A stretch of 11,061 bases of DNA from Actinomycetes bacterium. Its GTDB lineage: Bacteria > Actinomycetota > Actinomycetes > Prado026. Of the stretch, positions 6,602 to 11,061 are shown piece after piece; positions within the stretch are counted from its first letter, which is position 1; the number at the start of each line of letters is the position of its first letter. The stretch is from positions 1-11,061 of the forward strand of contig JALOLN010000059.1 in assembly GCA_025455945.1 (NCBI GenBank), read 5' to 3'. The notes below the pieces were generated by a model that was not told the origin of the DNA, searched no databases, and worked only from the letters and a program-made list of their open reading frames with translations. Made by a program: the position numbers and the translations under genes.

Positions 6602-8101
6602 ATGCGTCAGGTGACCGGTCCGACGGACCACGTCGTCGTCGTGGGGGCCGGCCTGGCCGGGCTGTCCGCGGCCCTCCGGCTCGCCGGGGCGGGACGGCAG
6701 GTGACCGTGCTGGAGCGCGCGGCCGTGCCCGGCGGTCGTGCCGGGCTGCTCGACGTCGACGGCTACCGCTTCGACACCGGGCCCACGGTGCTGACGATGC
6801 CCGACCTCATCGCCGACGCCCTCGACGCCGTGGGCGAGAACCTCGCCGACTGGCTGGACCTCGAGCCGGTCGAGCCGCTGTACCGCGCGTACTACCCCGA
6901 CGGCTCGGTGCTCGACGTCCACGCCGACGTGGACCGGATGGCCGACGAGATCAGCGCGGTCTGCGGCCCGGCCGAGGCCGCCGGCTACCGGCGCTACGTC
7001 GACTTCGTGTCACAGCTGTACCGCTACGAGATGCGGGACTTCATCGACCGCAACATCGACTCACCGTTCGACCTGCTCACGCCGAACCTGGCCCGGCTGG
7101 TGGCACTCGGCGGCTTCCGGCGGCTGGCGCCGAAGGTCTCCGAGTACCTCAAGGACCCCCGGACCCAGCGGGTGTTCTCCTTCCAGTCGATGTACGCGGG
7201 GCTGGCCCCCCACGACGCACTGGCGATCTACGCGGTCATCGCCTACATGGACTCGGTGGCGGGGGTCTACTTCCCGCGCGGCGGGATGCACGCCGTGCCA
7301 CGGGCGCTCGCCGGGGCCGCGGAGAAGCACGGCGTGACGTTCCGGTACCGCACCGAGGTCGAGCGGGTCGAGGTCGAGGGCGACCGCGCCACAGCCGTCG
7401 TCACGACGACCGGGGAGCGCATCGCCTGCGACGTCGTCGTCCTCAACGCCGACCTGCCGCTCGCCTACCGCGACCTGCTGGGCCGCGAGCCCTGGTCGGT
7501 GCGCCGGCTGCGGCACTCGCCGTCGTGCGCCCTGCTGCTCGCCGGGTCCACGGCCCGCTACGGCAAGATCGCCCACCACAACATCCACTTCGGGCGCTCG
7601 TGGCGCGGGGTCTTCCGCGAGCTCATCGACGAGGGCCGGCTGATGAGCGACCCGTCGCTGCTGGTCACCAACCCGACCCGGTCGGACCCCACGCTCGCCC
7701 CGGACGGGCGGGAGATCTACTACGTGCTCTTCCCCACGCCGAACCTCGACGCCGGGCTGGACTGGGAGCGGCTCGCGCCGCTGTACCGCGACGAGATGGT
7801 CCGCACCCTCGAGGCGCGCGGGTACGTGGGCTTCGGGGACGCCATCGAGGTGGAGGACCTCACCACCCCCCTGGAGTGGCGGGACCGGGGGATGGAGCGC
7901 GGCGCCCCGTTCTCGGCCGCGCACTCGTTCTTCCAGACCGGGCCGTTCCGGCCGAAGAACGTCTGGGGCCGCAACGTGGTGTTCACCGGCTCCGGCACCC
8001 AGCCGGGGGTCGGCGTGCCCATGGTCCTGGTCTCCGGGCGGCTGGCGGCCGAGCGGATCCTCGGGCCGGACCCGGCGTACCGCTCCCGCGCCTACCGCTG
8101 A
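6602..8101 (+). CDS. crtI: Phytoene desaturase
   Basis: A 499-residue FAD-dependent desaturase that introduces conjugated double bonds into phytoene on the way to lycopene-type carotenes. The Rossmann motif GAGLAG is at residues 15-20, with VTVLER after it and then PGGRAG and FDTGPTVLTMPDL. The C-terminal signature TGSGTQPGVGVPMVLVSG (about 462-479) is typical of bacterial CrtI. Length is standard for the family. The segment CDVVVLNADLPLAYRDLLGR is visibly paralogous to ADVVVANADATHLYRDLLPP in the oxidoreductase at 198-1700. The gene sits 5 bp after the prenyl diphosphate synthase with a Shine-Dalgarno across the stop, so the two are co-translated. The number of desaturation steps is not readable from sequence. 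No frameshift or missing motif. Confidence 0.95.
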   Translation: MRQVTGPTDHVVVVGAGLAGLSAALRLAGAGRQVTVLERAAVPGGRAGLLDVDGYRFDTGPTVLTMPDLIADALDAVGENLADWLDLEPVEPLYRAYYPDGSVLDVHADVDRMADEISAVCGPAEAAGYRRYVDFVSQLYRYEMRDFIDRNIDSPFDLLTPNLARLVALGGFRRLAPKVSEYLKDPRTQRVFSFQSMYAGLAPHDALAIYAVIAYMDSVAGVYFPRGGMHAVPRALAGAAEKHGVTFRYRTEVERVEVEGDRATAVVTTTGERIACDVVVLNADLPLAYRDLLGREPWSVRRLRHSPSCALLLAGSTARYGKIAHHNIHFGRSWRGVFRELIDEGRLMSDPSLLVTNPTRSDPTLAPDGREIYYVLFPTPNLDAGLDWERLAPLYRDEMVRTLEARGYVGFGDAIEVEDLTTPLEWRDRGMERGAPFSAAHSFFQTGPFRPKNVWGRNVVFTGSGTQPGVGVPMVLVSGRLAAERILGPDPAYRSRAYR

Positions 8102-8104
8102 GGG

Positions 8105-8142
8105 TTGGGCCCGGGCGGCGGCGCCGACCTATCCTGTGCCCC
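8105..8142 (+). promoter_or_regulatory. Candidate promoter (TTGGGC / TATCCT) of the mannosyltransferase
   Basis: TTGGGC (8105-8110) and TATCCT (8130-8135) are 19 bp apart. The second ends 7 bases before GTG 8143, with no Shine-Dalgarno. The gene may therefore have its own leaderless transcript in addition to any read-through from crtI, 41 bp upstream. Confidence 0.45.
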
Positions 8143-9708
8143 GTGACTGCCCCGGCCCGGATCGCGCCACCCGCGCCCGAGGTGGAGTCCTCCGCGTCGC
8201 TGACCGCGGAGTTCGCGGTCCCGGGGTTCATCGGGACGACGCTCATGGCGGTCGGGTCGCTCGGCGTGGGCTGGGTGGCGCCCGCCTCCGGCCTGGCCAC
8301 CACCCCGCTGCTGGACCAGCTGCGGGCCAACCCGGCGCTGGCGTTCACGACCAAGCTGATGGTGATCCTCGGCGTCGCCCTGCTGCTCCAGGCCTGGCTG
8401 CGGCTGGGCCACCATGTGCGCACCCACCGGGTGACCGAGCCGCGTGTGCTGTCCCGCCTCGTGTGGTGGTGGAGCGCACCCCTGGTTCTCGCCCCGGCCC
8501 TGTTCAGCCGGGACCTGTTCAGCTACGTCGCGCACAGCCGGCTGCTGCCCCAGGGCATCGACCCGTACCTGTACGGCACCGGGGTCCTCAACTCCTGGTA
8601 CTCCGACGGCGCGGACGCCATGTGGACCAGCGCACCGGCGCCCTACGGCCCGCTGTGGATGGGCCTGTCCACCGTCGTGTACTGGGTGACCGGAGCGGAG
8701 CCGACCGCGGCGGTCGTCGCGTTCCGGCTGCTCGCCCTGGCCGGCGTCGGGCTGATCGCGGTCTACCTGCCGCGGCTGGCCGAGCGGTGCGGGGCCGACC
8801 CGGCCAAGGCGCTGTGGCTCGGGCTGCTCAACCCGTTGCTGCTCATGCACTTCGTCTCCGCCGGGCACAACGACGCGCTGATGACCGGCCTGCTGGTGGC
8901 CGGGCTCGCCCTGGCCCTCGAGGGGCGCCGGCTGGCCGGCGTCGTCGTCGTGGCGCTGGCCGGTGCGGTCAAGGCGCCCGGCCTCGTCGGCGTGCCGTTC
9001 GCGGCGCTCGCCTGGGCCGACAACGGTCGGGCGCCGCTGCGCCGCCGGGTGCGGGCCTGGGTGCTCGGCGGGCTGACCACGCTGGGCACGTTCCTGGCGC
9101 TCAACCTCGTCACCGGCCTGGGCTTCGGCTGGGTGGGCTCGCTGGGCACACCCGGCCTGGTCCGGACCTGGCTGTCCCCGACCACGGCGCTGGGGATGCT
9201 CACCGGCAACACCGCCCGGGTGCTCGGGGCCGGTGACTGGGTCGATGCGGCGGTGCAGGTGTTCCGCGGAGTCGGGACCGTTGCCACACTCGGACTGCTC
9301 ACCTGGCTCGTCCTGACGGCAGGGCGGCGCAACCTGGCCCGGGGACTGGGGCTGGCCCTCCTCGCCGTCGTCGTCCTGGGTCCCGTCGTCCAGCCCTGGT
9401 ACCTCATGTGGGGGCTCGTCGTGCTGGCCGGCTCGGGCCTGTCGCGGTCGGAGACCCGGGCGGCCGCGCTGCTGACGATCGGGTTCGTCGTCTACAGCAT
9501 CGCCAACACCGGCGCCACCGTGGACACCTACGGGGAGCTGTCGGACGGCCTCGCGGTGCTGCTGTCCGTCGTCGGGGTGTTCGCCCTGCTGGCCGCGTCG
9601 CGCAGCGCCCGGGCCCTGCTGCGGGACGCCGAGGTGGCGCCGCCCGTCCCCCCCGAGCCGGCTGCCGTCACACTGCCGGAAGGTCGGTCTCCGGCCCGCC
9701 ACCGATGA
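8143..9708 (+). CDS. GT-C polyprenol-phosphomannose-dependent alpha-1,6-mannosyltransferase (MptA/MptB family)
   Basis: A 521-residue multi-pass membrane glycosyltransferase. Family members use polyprenyl-phosphate-mannose outside the membrane to extend alpha-1,6-mannan chains of lipomannan-type glycolipids in corynebacteria and mycobacteria. Visible hallmarks are the first extracytoplasmic loop with SRDLFSY (R123, D124 as the presumed catalytic acid) followed by QGIDPY (137-142), APAPYGPLW (164-172), SAGHNDALMTG (239-249), VKAPG (276-280) and QPWYLMW near 415. About a dozen hydrophobic segments span residues 28-505. Both ends are hydrophilic and proline-rich. The context of metF then idsA upstream matches the mptA locus (Rv2172c-Rv2174; cg2383-cg2385), favouring MptA over MptB, but sequence alone does not separate them. 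The host's mannan lipid is unknown. The last 41 bp overlap the convergent barstar gene. Confidence 0.88.
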   Translation: MTAPARIAPPAPEVESSASLTAEFAVPGFIGTTLMAVGSLGVGWVAPASGLATTPLLDQLRANPALAFTTKLMVILGVALLLQAWLRLGHHVRTHRVTEPRVLSRLVWWWSAPLVLAPALFSRDLFSYVAHSRLLPQGIDPYLYGTGVLNSWYSDGADAMWTSAPAPYGPLWMGLSTVVYWVTGAEPTAAVVAFRLLALAGVGLIAVYLPRLAERCGADPAKALWLGLLNPLLLMHFVSAGHNDALMTGLLVAGLALALEGRRLAGVVVVALAGAVKAPGLVGVPFAALAWADNGRAPLRRRVRAWVLGGLTTLGTFLALNLVTGLGFGWVGSLGTPGLVRTWLSPTTALGMLTGNTARVLGAGDWVDAAVQVFRGVGTVATLGLLTWLVLTAGRRNLARGLGLALLAVVVLGPVVQPWYLMWGLVVLAGSGLSRSETRAAALLTIGFVVYSIANTGATVDTYGELSDGLAVLLSVVGVFALLAASRSARALLRDAEVAPPVPPEPAAVTLPEGRSPARHR

Positions 9709-10087
9709 GCAGGACGGCGCCGGGCACGTCGTCGTCGTGCCACGACACGCAGGCGTCCTGGAAGACCTCGATGGCGACCTCGAAGGCGCCCGGGTCCTGC
9801 TCGGCCAGCGTGCCCCAGCCCTGCCAGACGACGAGCAGCCCCTCCGGCTCCTCCAGGTCCAGGCCGCGCAGGCAGTCGTCAAGGGAGTCCCACGTGCGGC
9901 CGAACCCGGCGGGCAGGTCGAACGCCTCCGCGCAACGGTCGAGGAAGCCGTCGCGGTCCCCGGCTTCGGCGGTGTCCAGCAGCACGTAGCGCCAGCCCGC
10001 CTCCTCGGCGCGCCGCTCGGCGTCCGCCCGGGCGCGCCAGTGGAAGACGCCGTGCCGCTCGCCGGAGAGCACCTGCGCGAGGCTCAT
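9668..10087 (-). CDS. Barstar-family (RNase inhibitor-like) protein, no barnase partner in view
   Basis: A 139-residue protein with a barstar fold signature. FDLPAGFGRTWDSLDDCLRG (56-75) aligns with the barstar stretch LPEYYGENLDALWDCLTG. The barnase-contacting acids correspond to D67 (barstar Asp35) and D71 (Asp39), and D111 replaces Glu76; the tyrosine and tryptophan contacts (Tyr29, Trp38) are not kept. Barstar itself has about 90 residues. Here there are roughly 30 extra N-terminal residues rich in R, A and E, and a short acidic, glycine-rich tail. Barstar blocks the barnase active site; orphan family members may serve immunity to RNase toxins or unrelated binding. The ATG at 10087 follows GGAGGTGG at good spacing. 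The 3' end overlaps the mannosyltransferase by 41 bp. It diverges from crtB. Confidence 0.85.
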   Translation of the reverse strand: MSLAQVLSGERHGVFHWRARADAERRAEEAGWRYVLLDTAEAGDRDGFLDRCAEAFDLPAGFGRTWDSLDDCLRGLDLEEPEGLLVVWQGWGTLAEQDPGAFEVAIEVFQDACVSWHDDDVPGAVLLIGGGPETDLPAV

Positions 10088-10091
10088 CGCA

Positions 10092-10099
10092 CCACCTCC
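10092..10099 (-). promoter_or_regulatory. Near-consensus Shine-Dalgarno of the barstar gene
   Basis: On the minus strand GGAGGTGG matches GGAGGTGA at 7 of 8 positions, with its GGAGG core 7 bases before ATG 10087. It fixes the start. It is the strongest ribosome-binding site in the window; most neighbours appear leaderless. Confidence 0.75.
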
Positions 10100-10163
10100 G
10101 AGGACCGGGGACTCCTGGTCGTCCCGACGCGTCCCTGGACACGCATCCTGGCACGATCCTGAG

Positions 10164-10177
10164 TAGCGTCGGAGCCG
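10164..10177 (+). promoter_or_regulatory. Candidate -10 element (TAGCGT) of crtB
   Basis: TAGCGT (10164-10169) fits TAnnnT and ends 8 bases before ATG 10178. A GGAG at 10171-10174 lies only 3 bases from the ATG, too close for a good ribosome-binding site, so a leaderless or near-leaderless start is likely. TGGACA (10136-10141) resembles a -35 but sits 22 bp away, too far to be convincing. Confidence 0.35.
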
Positions 10178-11061
10178 ATGAGCGCCAGGGAGCTGACCGC
10201 GGCCGGGATCACCGACCCCGAGCTGCGCGCTTCCTACGAGCGCTGCCGCCGGCTCAACGCCCAGCATGGCAAGACCTACTACCTGGCCACGCTGCTGCTG
10301 CCGCCGGCCAAGCGGCCCTACGTGCACGCCCTGTACGGCTTCGCCCGCTACGCCGACGAGATCGTCGACGACCTGTCCGACCCGTCCGGCCCCCAGGAGC
10401 GGGCCGACCGGCTGCGGTGGTTCGGGGACGGCTTCCTCGACGACCTGCGCCGCGGCAGCAGCAGCGACCCGGTGTGCCGGGCCGTGGTCGACACGGTCGA
10501 CCGCTGGGACATCCCCGCGTCGTACTTCGAGGCGTTCCTGCACTCGATGGCGATGGACGTGAGCGTGACCGAGTACCCCACCTGGGCGGACCTGCAGGAG
10601 TACGTCTACGGGTCGGCCGCCGTCATCGGGCTGCAGATGGTGCCGATCCTCGAGCCGGTGTCGGACGACGCCTACCCTCCCGCGCAGGACCTCGGCACGG
10701 CGTTCCAGCTGGCCAACTTCGTCCGCGACGTGGGCGAGGACCTCGACCGCGGGCGGGTGTACCTGCCGCTGGAGGACCTCGACCGGTTCGGGCTCACCCG
10801 GGCCGACCTCGAGCGGCGGGTCGTCGACGACCGGGTGCGGGCCCTGCTGCGCTTCGAGGCGGCCCGGGTGCGGCGGCTCGCCGAGGCGGCCCGGCCGGGC
10901 ATCGCCCTGCTGCACCCCACGTCGCAGCCGTGCATCGAGGCGGCCCGCGTGCTGTACTGCGGCATCGTCGACGAGGTCGAGCGCATCGACTTCCAGGTCT
11001 TCGACCGACGGGCCGGCGTCCCCGTCAGCCGGCGGCTGGCCGTGGCCGGGCCGGCCTGGGT
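10178..11061 (+). CDS. crtB: Phytoene synthase (3' end beyond window)
   Basis: The first 294 codons of a squalene/phytoene synthase, which joins two GGPP molecules head to head to give phytoene. Both aspartate-rich motifs are present: DEIVD (60-64), preceded by YGFARYA, and DVGED (184-188) within QLANFVRDVGEDLDRGRVYL. HGKTYYLAT (30-38), GSAAVIG (145-151) and the 130s segment SVTEYPTW also fit the family. Full-length bacterial CrtB is about 300-330 residues, so only the extreme C-terminus is probably missing and there is no sign of truncation. The start is ATG 10178. It is transcribed in the same direction as the prenyl synthase and crtI but is separated from them by the mannosyltransferase and the opposing barstar gene, so it needs its own promoter. 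Later carotenoid genes may follow to the right. Confidence 0.93.
   Translation, partial: MSARELTAAGITDPELRASYERCRRLNAQHGKTYYLATLLLPPAKRPYVHALYGFARYADEIVDDLSDPSGPQERADRLRWFGDGFLDDLRRGSSSDPVCRAVVDTVDRWDIPASYFEAFLHSMAMDVSVTEYPTWADLQEYVYGSAAVIGLQMVPILEPVSDDAYPPAQDLGTAFQLANFVRDVGEDLDRGRVYLPLEDLDRFGLTRADLERRVVDDRVRALLRFEAARVRRLAEAARPGIALLHPTSQPCIEAARVLYCGIVDEVERIDFQVFDRRAGVPVSRRLAVAGPAW

Noticed and set aside
8092..9882. Leftward open frame of about 600 codons opposite the mannosyltransferase
   Set aside because: The composition (Q, G, H, R, P rich, no hydrophobic core or known motif) is typical of a shadow frame; the sense strand carries a recognised membrane enzyme.
10100..10150. Imperfect inverted repeats in the barstar-crtB gap (GACC...GGTC; GCGTCC...GGACACGC)
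   Set aside because: Arms are four to six bases with mismatches or bulges; not distinguishable from background in GC-rich sequence.
9668..10915. Barstar start extended upstream in frame toward 10915
   Set aside because: The extension runs antisense through crtB and has shadow composition, while ATG 10087 has a near-consensus Shine-Dalgarno.

Overview
The window comes from a very high-GC, codon-biased actinobacterium. Third codon positions are almost all G or C, and several genes start with GTG and lack a Shine-Dalgarno sequence. Gene content also points to Actinobacteria: an MptA/MptB-type mannosyltransferase beside a prenyl diphosphate synthase and metF. The genus cannot be fixed from the sequence; a pigmented soil or rock-dwelling actinobacterium is a reasonable guess. 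No tRNA, rRNA, transposon or CRISPR array was seen.

Layout, left to right. Positions 1-122 hold the 5' end of a leftward gene resembling the DUF5655 family. Diverging from it is a CrtI-superfamily FAD oxidoreductase (198-1700), probably a second carotenoid desaturase or oxygenase of CrtD/CrtO type. It converges on a leftward four-gene operon running from 5457 to 1731: metF, a SIMPL-domain protein, a CDP-alcohol phosphatidyltransferase and a CPA1 K+ or Na+/H+ antiporter. These genes are separated by 12 bp or overlap.

From a 71-bp divergent region next to metF, a rightward block begins: geranylgeranyl (polyprenyl) diphosphate synthase (5529-6596), phytoene desaturase crtI (6602-8101) and a GT-C alpha-1,6-mannosyltransferase of the MptA/MptB family (8143-9708). 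A small leftward barstar-family gene (9668-10087) overlaps the mannosyltransferase 3' end by 41 bp. Diverging from barstar is phytoene synthase crtB (10178 onward), cut by the window edge.

Functionally, GGPP synthase, phytoene synthase and phytoene desaturase make up the core C40 carotenoid route (GGPP to phytoene to coloured polyenes). The 198-1700 enzyme is a candidate for a later step. The metF, prenyl synthase and mannosyltransferase order matches the mycobacterial and corynebacterial metF-idsA-mptA block, here apparently with crtI between the last two genes.

A recurring signal is a -10-like hexamer (nAnnnT, often TAnnnT) ending 6-8 bases before the start codon. It suggests that several of these transcripts are leaderless. 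Barstar is the exception, with a near-consensus Shine-Dalgarno.
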